DNA of 64,000 nucleotides from Chlorella sorokiniana (GCA_025917655.1 CP084609.1:1178001-1242000), one strand, 5' to 3'; numbered from the stretch's first letter, positions 11,648 to 23,320 are shown. Made by a program: numbers and translations. Notes: generated from the sequence alone by a model not told the origin.

Positions 11648-14248
11648 TCATGCCTCGGTTGCCAGGCGCTCAATTATGCTCGCTGCTGTCGCCACGCCAT
11701 CCTCCCTTGACATGTGATAGGCCAGCGCCTCTGCCTCTGCTGTGTAGCGGCGCAGGCCCAGCAAGCCCTGCCGGATGCCCCTTGCCAGGCGGTCGGCGGT
11801 CAGGCGGCGCACTGCGCAGGGCGGCGGGCGAGCAATGCAGCAGTCGCCGGACGCTCCAATCGCATGCGGAACGGGACTGGAGGACGAGCAGGCAGCATCT
11901 GCATGGCCTGGACTTGCGTTTCCAGCTGCATCATGGCATGCATGCTGTGCATGCATCGCCTCCCAGCATGCCCCCGCCACCCCCCTCCGCCCACGTCCAC
12001 CCTGTGCCCTCCCCACCAGGGAACCAGGGCGGGCCCAGCCCCCGCCTGTGTATCAGGTCCGCCCAGAAGGGCTGGTCGCTGGACGGCACGCAGGGCACCA
12101 CCAGGGACGGCTTGCCTGCGGAGAGGGGCAAGAGGGCGGAGCCAGCGGAGGGAGATGGGCACAAATGGGGGCTCTGCCGCACGACGCAGCCTGGAAAGGT
12201 GGCACGGCATCCAATGGCTGGCTCGCGAGTCTCCCCCGCCCAGGCCCCGAGCGCAGCGCAGCGCCTCGCGCACCCGCCAGCAGCGCGGCTTGCGTGGTTC
12301 CCGCGCCGCCGTGGTGAACGATGAGGTCGCACTGGGGCAGCAGCAGGTCGTGAGGGACGGGCGCCTGCAGGGTGAAGTGCGGCGGCAGCCCGCCCTCCGG
12401 CTCCGCCCCCTGCTGCCCCGGCTCCAGCGCCCGCTCGCCGCGCCCGCTGTTGCAGCATCCGGGCTGCAGCGTCGTGTGTATGACGGCGGCGAGGGGGTGT
12501 CGGCGTGCACCGCCTCCACCGCCGCCTGCATGCAGCCGACCAGGCGCTGCACCTCCTCCCCCTCAAACACAGTGCCCAGCATGCTGCCCAGCCCGATGTA
12601 CACGACCGGCAGCTGCGCCCTGGCCGCCGCATCCAGGTACGCTTGCAGGTCAAGGGGCAGGCCCGCCGCGGCGGCACCGCTGCCGGGCTGCCCGCCCGCG
12701 GCCGCCTGCCCGCGGCGCAGCAGCAGCGGGCCCACCACGTGGCTGCTGGCTGGCCAGTCTGCCGGCTTGGGCAGCAGGGCTGGGGAGTAGATGTAGAGGG
12801 TGGGCACCGGGCCGGGGGTGAGCTGTGAGCCAAGCTGGATGCGGGGCGACGCGCAGCTGCCCAGCGTGCTGACCGGGCTGGGGCAGCCGCTGCCCGCCTG
12901 GCTGGCGCAGGGGCTGCTGCTGCGGGAGCCCTCTGCCTCGGCCTGCGCCGCCGCCGCTGCCGCATCCACGATGCCCTGCGCACGCTGCTTGTGCAGGGGG
13001 AGGGACACGGCGGCGCGCAGCGCTCCCACTGCAGCCTGTTGAGCCAGGCTGCCGGGCGGTGAAGCCCATGCCGGCCAGCGGCATGCCAAACTCGGCGGTG
13101 GGGGCCATGGGGATAGTGTAGGCCAGGGCCAATCGCGTGCGCAGGCCCAGCAGCTGGGGCAGCGCGCCCGCCCCGCTCATGGCCACGAAGCCAGAGAGGA
13201 GCAGTACGTCGGGCGCAGGCGCGCCAGCAGCCGCCGCACGCACTCAAACCAGCTCTCCAGCAGGGGCAGGCGGAAGAAGTCGCGGGTGGCTGCACGGGGG
13301 CGGGCGTGAGGGGCTGGTGTGCGCCTGATTGAAACTGATGCAGTGTGAGATTCATCGCTGGAAACGGGGGCCAGCCGCAGCCGAGATGGCACCCACTGGC
13401 GGCCGCAGCGAGGCGCACCCTGAAACGCGGTGAGCATGCCGGCGCTGCGCAGCGCGCGGCCCTGAGGGGAGGCGTTCATGGCATGCTGCAGGGGACAGGC
13501 AGCGATGCATTAAAAATAATGGAGCCTCACAGCCCCAGGTCCCGGTTGAGAGGGGCGCACTGTGCTGGCTCCAGTGCCGCACCACCCAGCCGCCCCCCTC
13601 CCCCTCCCCCACCACCTGCAGCGAGATGCCAATGTCCTCCGCCTCGAGGCCGTAGCCCTGCACAAAGGCGCGGTACTCGGGCGGTACGGCCAGCACCACG
13701 CGCCACCCTCGCGCATCGGCCAGGTGCAGCCCCAGCGCGACAAACGGCTGCACGTCGCCCGGGTGCCCATCGCCGTGATCAACACGGTCCTGCAGGGCAG
13801 AGGAAATTTAACATGAGTGCTGCACATTCTCACTGCTCATGCAAGGCATCACTGCAGGCTGCGGGTGCATGAAAGAGAAAGGCGGCGGCAGCGGCGCCCA
13901 CGGTTGTGCCGGGTTGGGCGCCGATGCCAGGTTGATGTTCTCGAACCGGCTGGAGCTACCGTTCATGGCGATGAAAGACATTTTCGTGATCTTCTGCGCG
14001 TTTTCTAGCCTGCGCTTGAGCTGGGATGGCGACGTCAAGAAGCAGCGCTGCTCGAGGCAGCCTTGAAGCGAGCGTAGCCCTGGTCAAAGGTTATGAAACA
14101 CGTTGATTCCAATTAAAAATACGCTTAAGAGACAAACGGCGATCATCCATGTGGCAGCGCTGGCGCCCGCGAGTGCGGTTCTATTGACGAAAAGCCTTAG
14201 TCTTGATGATCGGCGAGGACTAGTGTGGCAGCATGACACTTGATGCAT
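11648..14248 (-). CDS. Sterol 3-beta-glucosyltransferase-like GT28/GT1 glycosyltransferase
   Basis: Transfers a sugar from a UDP-sugar to a lipid or sterol acceptor (family knowledge; the acceptor is not shown). The N-terminal half has VLITAMGTR followed by GDVQPFVALGLHLADA, the acceptor-domain signature, with the frame broken at about 13758 where one G is missing on the coding strand. The middle has GLRTRLALAYTIPMAPTAEF. The nucleotide-sugar domain has LPVVYIGLGSM (about 12610) and HHGGAGTTQAALLAG (about 12320-12275), the typical sterol-GT motif, then KPSLVVPCVPSSDQPFWA. The C-terminus is helical and ends IIERLATEA at 11648. I place the start at ATG 14248. That exon encodes one transmembrane segment (TWMIAVCLLSVFLIGI) and joins in phase to LKRRLENAQK at about 14020. 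If that exon is excluded, the start would be ATG 13981. Several frame changes lie around 12300-13100. Confidence 0.83.
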
Positions 14249-15108
14249 ATTACAGCGCGATCGATGGATCGCTGCTTGTCCAGCGCCACCAGCTGCCACA
14301 GCCAGCGTTAGCGCTACCGGTGATGCCGCCCGGCGCCTCGACGTGGCCACAGGTGCACAGCAATAATCTGCATGTTTCAATCAAACAAGCGAATGCGGTA
14401 TTGCTTCAAAATGGTATGCATGGATGGAGCCAACCTCGTGCCAGACAGATCCGCCGCACAGACTTCGCCCTGCCAGCTCTTTGCGTCGCTAACCACCGCT
14501 TTCCGTCGGGTAGTCAGCGATCAATATGCACAAACTTTCATCAGGGAGGCTTTTATCCAAATATATAGAGCAGGGAAAGAAACAAAAAAGGCGGGTGGGT
14601 GGGGGGGGGCAGCAGATGCTCAAAGTGGAGAAAACTGGGGCAGTGATGCAGCGTGGGGAAGCCAAAGCCGCTTCGCAACGCAGGCAACAAAAGGGGGCGA
14701 TTGGGGAGGGGAGGCAATACAAAGGGACTTCAGCTTGCCAGCACTGGCGCGGGCAAGCATAATTTGCAGTATCAAAGGGGCGGTACCGGTGACGATTCCC
14801 CCTCGCAGGGAAGCCACTGAGCAGCAGAATGGATCAGCCACCGACCCTCAGGATGGGGCCTCACAGCCGGTGGGCATTGGGCCTGGGAAACACTGTCGCC
14901 AGAATGAAATTTCTTTGCCGTTTTGGGGCAGCAGCACTGGCCAACCGTCGGGCAACGCGCGCCTGGGCCTTCGACCTTCTGCGTGCCAGCAGCAGCCTGG
15001 CCTCCAGCGCCGCCAGGCGCGCGCACCAAGCCTGGTATCGAGCACAGATAGCGCCACAGCGCGCGCTTGCGCAGCGTGCCACCAAGCAGAGCAGAACAGT
15101 GCTGGGGC
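14249..15108. other. Intergenic region between OvoA and the glycosyltransferase
   Basis: About 860 bp lie between the OvoA stop and the glycosyltransferase start, both on the minus strand. It should hold the OvoA 3' UTR and the glycosyltransferase promoter. The stretch is less GC-rich around 14380-14600 and has a G-run at 14597-14606. I see no coding exon I can support. Short ORFs here lack family resemblance. Confidence 0.5.
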
Positions 15109-18100
15109 TCACGCCACGCGGCGCCACAGCGTGACGTGCATGACGCTGACGCCGTACATGCGCTCGCAGGAGCGCGAGGCCTGCGCCAGGTCGGCCTCCT
15201 CCACCAGCTCAAAGTCGGGCGCAGGGCGGCGGCCAGGCCGTCGCAGGACCTGCGGCGCGGTGAAGAAATGGGGGAGGGTTCTGTCACGTAAACAGGCTGA
15301 GGGTTCTGTCACGTAAACAGGCTGCGGGTTCTGTCACGTAAACAGGCTGCGTGGGAAGCGTAGGGCTCCCCCACGGCACAGGGCAGGCAAGCAGGCGTGC
15401 CTGTCCGTAGCTCGTGCCCGCCCTGCGAGGAGCCCGGTGCAACGGCGGCAGGCAGGCGGCCAGCTGGCGCACCTGACAGGGCTGCCCTGCGCGTCGGTGG
15501 TGCCGCCCAGCCACAGCTGGCTGGCCGCCGTGCGCTCGCTCCAGCAATAGGTGGAGGACACCAGCAGCAGGCCCCCCGCTGAGCAGGCCCAGGGACCCGG
15601 CCAGCCGGCCTGCAGGCACGGGCGGGGCCAGAGCTCGCGCGCTCAGCGAGCAGGAAGCAGCAGCGGCGGGACGACAGATTTTGAGGTGCGTCCCTCTTCT
15701 GCTAAAGTACCCAGGCCGAAGATGGGCAGCTCTCCCCGCAACAGCAACAACAACAACAACGGCAGCAGCTCGCCCCCTGGCACCAGCGCCGCCCCGCACC
15801 CACCCAGCGGCGCCTTGGGCGAGGGTATGCGCTCCAGCACGCCGGACAGCAGCACGGCGTCGTAAGGGCCCATCTCAGGGGACAGGCAGCAGGGGTCCAT
15901 GTGGCGGAAGGAGACGGCGGCGCGGGCGGCTGCGCCCCGGCACCGCCAGCTCCAGCTGGCTGCGCAAGTGGCCCTCGTCCTGCGAGCGGCGGGGGAAGCA
16001 AGCAGGGGTTGGGCGGGGGATGAGCCGGGTGGTGTGTTCAGCATGCCACCGGGCTCTTCTTGAAGGCAAACCCCGCGGATGAAGACAGGCAAGGGCAGGC
16101 GCAGCAAGGGTGGCCAGAGAGAGGGCCTCGAAGAAGCAGGAACAAATCCCCGGGCCCAGGCAGAGCTGGGTGGCAGGCGTGGGAACTGCCGGTGGGGCAG
16201 GCAGGGGCGCGCACCTTGCGGTCCACCCTTATGACGCCCGTCTGCTGCGCTGCGGTTGCGGCGGCCACAGCGCGCGCGTCGTGCTCCACGCCCAGCACGC
16301 TGCGGAAGCCGCCGGCGGCCAGCTGGAAGGAGGTGGCGCCCACGCCCGCCCCAACCTCCAGCGCCGCGCCCAGCGGCACGCCCAGCCGCTTCGCCGCCCC
16401 CAGCAGCAGCCCCGCCAGGCGCGCGGGGTAGTCGGCCCCGGGCAGCGCCGCCGCCTCGCCGCCGCCCGCCAGCAGCGCCGCGCCGCCGTAGCCGGTCAGC
16501 AGCGCCTGCTGCAGCGCCTCGGCGGCGGCGGCGGCGGCGGCGCGGGAGCCCTTCTTGGTGGAGGGGTCCCAGGAGCCGACGTGGGGCGGCGGCGAGTCCT
16601 GGCAGCTGGTCTCCTTGGGGCCGGTGCCGCTGACCAGGCGGAAACCTGGCACACGGGGCGCGAGCGGGGGTTAAGGGGTTGGGGGCGGAGGCCAGCGGTG
16701 CAGGCGCTGCAGGCGCACCTGCCCGCGACCCTCGTGCCAGGCAGCCCTGCCGGCGCGGCAACTAACCCCTCCCGCGCGGCTGGCATGGAATGGCCACCCT
16801 CCAAAAGATAGCAAACGAAGAGAACAGCGAAAGACTTGGAAAAGCAGCCTCACCGGCATGCTGGAAGAAGTGGGGCCGGAAGTGGAACCTGCAGCAGGCG
16901 GCACAGGCCGTGTAGCCACGTGAGTCCGCCGTGCCCCACAGCTGCATGAGGCTCGAGCGCAGGCCAAGTCCACTGTCCCCCAGTCCCCACCCTGGTCCCC
17001 CCCCAACAACAGCAGGGTGCGCAGAGCCGCCCCCGGGCTCTGCTCATTCTCGCAGAGGCTGCCTCACCGCGCAAACACCGAGGCCTCGTCCCCTGTGGAC
17101 ACAAAGGAGCCGCCCAGGATGACTTGGTGCTCGCCGTCGTAGCAGGGGGTGGTGAAGTCGTCGTAGAAAGGGTGCACGCCGCGGGAGGAGGGCAGCGAGG
17201 CGATGAAGTCCTCGCACCACTGCACAGGGGTGGAGGGGGTGCAAGCGAGTGCTTGTGGTGAGGGGGTGCGGAGAGTTCAAGCGAGTGCTTGTGGTGAGGG
17301 GGTGGAGGGGGTGCAAGCGAGTGTTTGTAGTGTGTGTAGACAGGAGGCAGGGCGGTGATAGGGAGCGAGAGGCTCGGGGATCGCGCCGCTGAGCCAGGCT
17401 GGACGCCTGCCTGCACCCTGCACCTATGAGCATCCCCCAGTGCCCTTGCACCCCTTCCCGCGTAATCCTCCCCCTGCCAGGTAGTGCCAGGCCAGGCGGC
17501 GCCCCACGCCATGTCGCGCCCCCCCCCCCACCCCCCCCACCCCCACCGCACCCCCACCTGCCACAGGTTGCCAGCCACGTCGTGAAAGCCGGCGGCGGTG
17601 GGCGGCATGGCATCCACGCCGCTCTCAGCACCGTAGGCCAGGTTGAGGTTGGCGCGCTTGGCAAAGGCGGCGCCAGACAGCTCCATCACTGTGACAGCGA
17701 GGTGGGGATGGGGTGGGGAGATGACAGATGTTAGTGCGTTTTGTGCTTGGGATGTAGCAAGGTGTACATCGATGCGTGCCGTTCTGGTTCGGGCGTTCAC
17801 ATTCGTGGCCAGTTGTGAAGTGAGCGATTCGCCGCGTGCTTCCAGAAAAGGGGCCTGGTCGCATGCGCCGCAAGCAGGCAGCGGCGCACCCGCGTCCTCG
17901 GCGGCGCGCCCCTCCGCGTCCCGCCTGCCGATCTGGCGCAGGCGGCGGTGCTCCGGCTCCGTCAGCAGGCGCAGCGCGGCGTCGCCCGCAGGCCCTGCTC
18001 AGGGGCAGGACAGGGGGGAGGATGAGCAAAGGCGGCTGGTGAGCGGCACGGGCCCGCACACCACGAGGGGTTGCAGAAGCTGCACGCTGACGCTGCCGCA

Positions 18101-21040
18101 CTGCGGGCTGGCACCTGCCCAGCATAGCCCCCTTCCCCCGGCCCCCGCTCCTCCGAGTTCCACCTTTCCCCGCACCCCGAAACACACAAACACACACAGA
18201 CTCGCCACCTGCCGCAGTCCCCCACCTGCTTGGCCGACAGCCAGTTGGCGTAGGCGCGCGCCTCGTGGTGGTTGACCACAGCGGGCAGAGCAGGGGGCAG
18301 TTCCACCACTTCGAAGCACAGGCGCAGGCGGTAGTCGTGCAGCCCCTGCGGGCCCTGCGGCACCCAGAAGCTGGGCCACTTGGCGTTGCGGAAGGTGCGC
18401 CAGCGCCAGCCGTCCTCCGACCACCAGCGCGGGTCGCGGTAGCCGCCGTCCCGCACAAACTCCAGGAACTCGGCGTTGCTGCGGGAGCGGCAGGGCGAGG
18501 ACAGCGGAGAGTGGTGTTGGTGGGAATGCAAGGAAGGAAGGTGTGGAGGGCGCCGGCGGCAATGTGTGTGTGTGTGAGAGAGAAAGCGGGAGGGACGGCC
18601 AGCAACAGCGCCTGGGAGACGCAATGCGGAGTGGACCGGTGGCAGGCAGTGGTTGCAACTGAGGGCAGGGAAGGATGCAAGGGCGCGTCGCGCACTGCCA
18701 GAAGCCGGGCAGCTGGCTCGGTGTTGTCGGAAAGGGCGCGGCTGCCAGCAGGCGGGCGGGTGCTTTGTGCGCCGACCCCCAAAACCAACGCCCCACGCGC
18801 GCCGCACCTGACGAGGGCGCGCGAGGCGCGGAAGGCGCGAACGTGGAAGGCGCGGGAGCCGTACTCATTATCCCAGCCGTAGGTGGGCCAGTCGGCGGGC
18901 TTGCCCAGCGTCACGTCCCCAGCCTCGACTGCAGGGGGCAGTGGCGGTGGGGACAAGGGAGACGGGGTGACGGCATGGGGCTGGGCTGCTGATAGAGTGC
19001 AGGTGAAGAGCAGCGTAGGCGCACGGAGGCAAAAGCAGAGGGCGGGGTTTGGCAGGTGGTGGGCAGCCGCGCCGCCGAACTGCTTGCAGCCTTGCCTCAA
19101 TACTGTCTAAAGAGGTTTGGCGCTCTGGGTGCAGAAAGGCACTGCCAGCCCCAGGCACTGCCCCTTACGACCACAGCCGCACCCACCTGCGATCAGTTCG
19201 TTGGGCGGCGGCTGCCGCGCGGCGTCGGTGGTGGAGGGGTGGTAGGCGGGCCACTGGGGCGGGCGGCGCAGCAGCGCCAGCGGCAGCTCGCGCATCAGCA
19301 CCGAGGAGGTTTCGATGTGGATGCGCTCGTGCTCGAAGCCCATGAAGAGGGCCCAGGCGGGGGAGTCCTGGGGGCAGGGGGAGGGTTTGGGGGAACCGTG
19401 CGTGTGAGTGAAAAATGCCCCTGTTCTCAGGCACGGCAAGGGCGGCAGGGGCCTGTGCCTAGGGGGAGGAGGGCAGCGGGCACCCGGCACACCACACGAC
19501 AGCGCCGCCACCAGGCCGGCTCGCAGGGACGCATGCAGCCTCTGCAGGCCCCCGCTTCTTTCTTTAGGGGCAACGGGGCTCACCCAGGTGACTGGCAGGG
19601 CGTCCAAGGCGGGGTGGTCCTGGATGTGCTGCCGCACGGTGCGGTACACCTGGCGCCGGTACTCGTTCACCTCCCGCACAGACGGCCACAGCATGTCGTT
19701 CTTGGACAGGTCGTCCCAGCTCATCTGTCAAACAGGGGAGGAAGGCGGGGTCGCAAGCAGGATGAGGGCAGAAGGGGGCGGGCAGCCGGGTGACACACTG
19801 GCGGCGGAGCGCGGGCGCCACCGCCGTCCGATCCCTTCCTCACCTCGTCCACGCCGACCTCAAAGATCTGCTCAAAGTGCTCGTTCAGGGGCTTCTTTTG
19901 GATGCCTGCCACGCGCAGCTTGTTGATGTAGAAGACGGCCACGTGGCCTGCAAACATGGCGCGACGGACCTCGCAAGAGCTGTGAGTGACGGTCCAAGCA
20001 GCGGGCTGGCGGCTGCACCGCGCAGGCATGCAGCGTGCTCACCATAGTAAAAGATGAAGGGGTGGCGCAGGTTGTGGTAGGGCGGGCGGTAGAAACACTC
20101 CTCCCCTGCACAGGGGCGCAGTCACAGTCGGCAGCCGCCCATGTGGCAACGAAGCCTCAGCTGCGCCGATGCTTTCCCTGCCGCGCCGCCACCTCTCTCG
20201 TCCGCGCACCCGCACGCCTTCCCCCCCCCCCGCGCGCCCGCCCGCCGCCCTCACCTTGCAGCGCGCTGAACAGGATTTCGGTGATGAGCCAGGTGTTGTC
20301 GAAGTAGGCCAACGCCTGCAGGACAATCAGAGCGTGGAGTGATTCTGAGCGCGGCACAGAGGGGCGCTGGGCGCTGCGGCTGCGGCAGCAGCAAGCGCTT
20401 CACGGCTGTGGATGCCAGCATGCCATGCACACACAACGGCAACCTTGCGGGCCGCCCTTGCGCCCCACCTGCTCGCGCGTGCATGTGGCCAGGTTGGGCA
20501 GCGGCAGGCTGGTGACGGTGCCGTCGTGCTGGATGCCCGCTGCACCCGCCTCCGGCTTCGGCCCTGTCCACCACCAGTCTGGGCGCTCGCCCTTGGGGCC
20601 GCTCACCAGCTCGGTGTCACCCCTGCAGGTGCATGTGCGCGTGGTGTTGGGCGCCGGGCTGCTGGGCAGCCACATGCTGCAGAAACGGTCGGCCCGAGCA
20701 CTGCCGGGCTGAACACGCGGGTTGTCATGCGTGTTTATGCTGTGCGCAAGGCAAGGGGGCAGCGTGGGGGCCGCCAGCGGGCCCCAAGCCGGCTGGCACG
20801 CGTCCCCGGGCGGTGCCGGTGCCGCTGCCTGCCAGTTGCTGGCGCCGATGGGAGGGGATGGTCGCACGCCGCACACCTCAGGTTCTGGCGCCATTCTTCC
20901 GCGACATCGAAGCTGTTTACGTTCTTGGCGAGCGTTTTAGTGGTTGGAGCAGGCGTCTCGACGTCCGTGGACATTTTCTGCTTCTTCAGGTCAGGCTGGG
21001 CATCGCCCGCGTCCATATCAGCGACAGCAACAGGGGCCAT
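15109..21040 (-). CDS. OVOA: Ovothiol synthase OvoA (5-histidylcysteine sulfoxide synthase with fused methyltransferase)
   Basis: OvoA is a non-haem iron enzyme joining cysteine sulfur to histidine on the way to ovothiol; its C-terminal domain is thought to methylate 4-mercaptohistidine. Start ATG 21038-21040 (MAPVAVADMDAG). Exons near 20877-21040, 20469-20623 (with PDWWWTGP) and 20255-20315 (FDNTWLITEILF) lead into YYGHVAVFYINKL (about 20040-19930) and VGVDEMSWDDLSKND. The iron-binding HX3HXE motif is HERIHIE in FEHERIHIETSSVLM (about 19345-19290). The sulfatase-modifying-factor-like fold follows: GWDNEYGSRAFHV (about 18870), WPSFWVPQGPQG (about 18370) and AAGFHDVAGNLWQVG (about 17590-17550), then GGSFVSTGDEAS. 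The SAM domain has LEVGAGVGATSFQLA (about 16365-16320) and YDAVLLSGVLERIP (about 15850). The last exon ends VSVMHVTLWRRVA at 15109. The architecture is full length, with about fifteen introns and a few one-base frame changes. Confidence 0.92.
15276..15350 (+). repeat. Three tandem 25-bp repeats in the last OvoA intron
   Basis: Three head-to-tail units of 25 bp (15276-15300, 15301-15325, 15326-15350) begin GGGTTCTGTCACGTAAACAG and differ only at the last base of the unit (A, C, C). They lie between the last two OvoA coding blocks, in what I read as an intron. There are no spacers, so this is not a CRISPR array. Confidence 0.9.
17225..17335 (+). repeat. Imperfect tandem repeat (GTGCAAGCGAGTGCTTGTGGT type) in an OvoA intron
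   Basis: Three degenerate copies of a roughly 36-bp unit share CAAGCGAGTG(C/T)TTGT followed by GTGAGGGGGTG-like sequence. They sit between the exons ending near 17210 and starting near 17555. Each unit contains GTGAGG, which resembles a 5' splice site, although on the strand opposite to OvoA. Confidence 0.75.
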
Positions 21041-21408
21041 GATATAATCTCGACCAGTGTGGACTGGTCGAACGCGTGCCGTGCACAATTGCGGACGTGC
21101 GACCCTCACAGACCCTAATAAGTCACGCACAGCACGACTGCCCCCACAGCTCGCTAGAACTGCTAGCCAAAGGGAATGTACGCGATGGCGCACCTGATTA
21201 TGTGAGCGCGTGGCCGGCCAAGGAACGCACTACAGAAGCACTACGGCTGAAGGAAACTCGCACTAGCCCTTCCTTTCGGCATTTAATGAGTACAGAGATC
21301 CCAATTAAGCTACACAGGCGGTATTGTACTCTTTTCACTGGTGTTTCAGCCGCGTTTCGTTTCTCCCTTTCCGGCACAGCTCCCAACGCCGACAGACAGC
21401 CCAAAAGC
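21041..21408. promoter_or_regulatory. Divergent intergenic region, OvoA / FAM210-like
   Basis: About 370 bp separate the OvoA start (minus) from the earliest plausible start of the FAM210-like gene (plus), so both promoters should lie here. GATATAATC sits immediately upstream of the OvoA ATG, at 21040-21048. No better-defined motif was seen. Confidence 0.35.
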
Positions 21409-22732
21409 ATGCAGACAGCTCAATGCAAACTTGCCCTATTGTATGTTGCCCACGGGGAGGCCAATGCGCGAGCAGTAGGGCGGCATAGCAGGTGGGCTCC
21501 ACGTGAGAGGCGAGCCACCACTTGCGCTGCCAGTTTGAGCCCTGCTGAAAAAGCCTTGCAAGAGGGGCGTCGATACAGGTCGAAGACGGCACCTTCCTTT
21601 TGGCTCCCGGCCGTCTGCAGGCTTGCGGCAGGCAGCGCCCGCGGCGGCAGCTGCGCCACCAGCAGCGCGGTGCCCTGGCTGTGGTGGCCAGCCAGCCACA
21701 GGTCAAGGTGGGTGCTTATGCCGTAGCCTGCAAGGGGCCGTGCACCGTGCATTGCATAGCACGGCATGTGCACGCTGCCAGCGCATGCTGGCTCGCCCCT
21801 CTTCCGGAATGCAGCTGGGCCGCCGTCAAGCGGCTGAGGGGCAGTGCAGGCGCACAGGCGGCATGCTGCTGCGTCAGCAGCACCAGTGCAGATTCTGGGC
21901 CACACTACTTGTATCTTGGGGGACCTCAACGCCCCCTTGCCCGACGTCATAGAACGCCTTCTTCCTGCTCCTTGACCCCCCGCACGCTTGTCTTGCTGCA
22001 GAGTGATGCCGAGGAGCAGGTTGAGAAGTTTGGGCTGGAGGCGGGGCTGTGGAAGGTGTGGACCGCCAAGGGCGCCGACGGGCGCAGCAAGGGCCAGCAG
22101 GCCAAGGACCTGCTGGCGCGCTACGGCTCCGCCTACCTCCTCACCTCCATCTCTTTTGCCGCCGTCTCCATGACCGCCTGCTACCTGGCGGTGGACGCCG
22201 GCGTGGATGTGGCGGGGCTGCTGGAGCGAGTGGGGCTCAATGTGGGTGAAGCTGGGGGCCGGGGTTGCTGGGGGTCTTGCACAAGGCAGGGCATTCCAGG
22301 ATTGGGCAGCGTTTTCCCGCCCAAGGCAGGGCCAGATGCAGGGGTGGCCAGCCCAGCGCTTCCGTGAGGTTCAGCACGCCGCAGGCTGCTGCGTGGGGAG
22401 AGACAGGGGCCACGGCCTCTCTGGTCGGCTGCCGCGCCTATTGCCGCCTCCACTACCCAGAGAGCGGCCCATCCCACCCGTGCCTAGTCTGATCCCGCCG
22501 CTGGTGCCGCCCATCGCTCCACCCCCAACCCCTGCAGGTCAACAACACCAGCGAGACGGTGGGCACCTTTGCCATTGCGTATGCGGCGCACAAGGCGCTG
22601 TCGCCCGTGCGCTTCCCTCCCACCGTGGCGCTCACTCCCGTGGTCGCCCGCTGGCTGGGCAAGGAGCCCGCCGCGGCTGCCAGCAGCGACGATGACGAGC
22701 GGGGCGGCAGCAGGGGCAGCGACAGCAATTGA
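21409..22732 (+). CDS. FAM210/DUF1279 domain protein, organelle-targeted
   Basis: Three exons are supported. The first ends at 21701 after a basic transit-like stretch (RHQQRGALAVVASQPQ). The second is 22002-22241 and the third 22538-22732. Exon 2 begins SDAEEQVEKFG and contains the DUF1279 core: LLARYGSAYLLTSISFAAVS, MTACYLAVDAGVD and LLERVGLN. Exon 3 gives NNTSETVGTFAIAYAAHKAL, then a Pro-rich segment and an acidic Asp/Glu/Ser tail to TGA 22730-22732. The domain spans two membrane helices in mitochondrial or plastid proteins of animals, plants and algae; its molecular role is not settled. The 5' end is uncertain. The transit-like frame has a stop at 21546 and no ATG after it, so either an upstream exon or a lost base is needed. 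ATG 21409 is a guess. Confidence 0.8.
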
Positions 22733-23320
22733 GCGCCCAGAGCGCGCTCAGGGAGCATGGCGGCAGCCTGTGCACCCTTGGGGGCCGGCGCTGAGCTGGG
22801 GCGCCTGCAGGCAACCCTTGCAGGCGCGCTGCATGCTGTCGCCGCCTCCCATCATGTACCACCCGCAACAGACGATCCCGTCAGCGTCTTCCCTCCTGCA
22901 TGCGTGCGGCAACCATCTGCTGAAGCTGCATTCAGATTTTTCAGGGAGTCTGCCCCCACCCATTTCATTTGCACCGCTTTTTGATGCTGCAGCCATCGGC
23001 TGTTCAGTCAACCCACTTTGCCGAGCCCTGGATGATTCACAGAGACCTTTTGTGATGTAAGCTGAAATAATCTACCCCCAGCTGATCCAGCAAACAGAAA
23101 GAAGCTATTGTCCAGCATTGCCAGCCTACTCGCGCACGGCTGGCGACCAATGCGGCCGGCCGCAGCCGCTATGTACTGCTGGATTATGGTCAGGACGACA
23201 ACTCTGTCCGAGCGTTCCTCGAAGGATCACATCGATATTTGCGATGATGTATGCAGAGCGCAGATGAAACACTCGGGTGCCCTCGCAGAAGTGATCGTGG
23301 AGCCTCCATCGCAGCGCAGA
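22733..23320. other. Intergenic region downstream of FAM210-like gene and upstream of nicastrin
   Basis: About 590 bp separate two plus-strand genes. A TGTAA motif at 23056-23060 could end the FAM210-like transcript. The AT content rises from about 23020 to 23110. I see no coding exon here. Confidence 0.5.

Noticed and set aside
15276-15350. Possible CRISPR array
   Set aside because: There are only three units with no spacers, inside a spliced eukaryotic gene.
15109-21040. OvoA as bacterial contamination or a recent bacterial insertion
   Set aside because: It has about fifteen GT-AG introns and the same composition as its neighbours, so it is an established nuclear gene.
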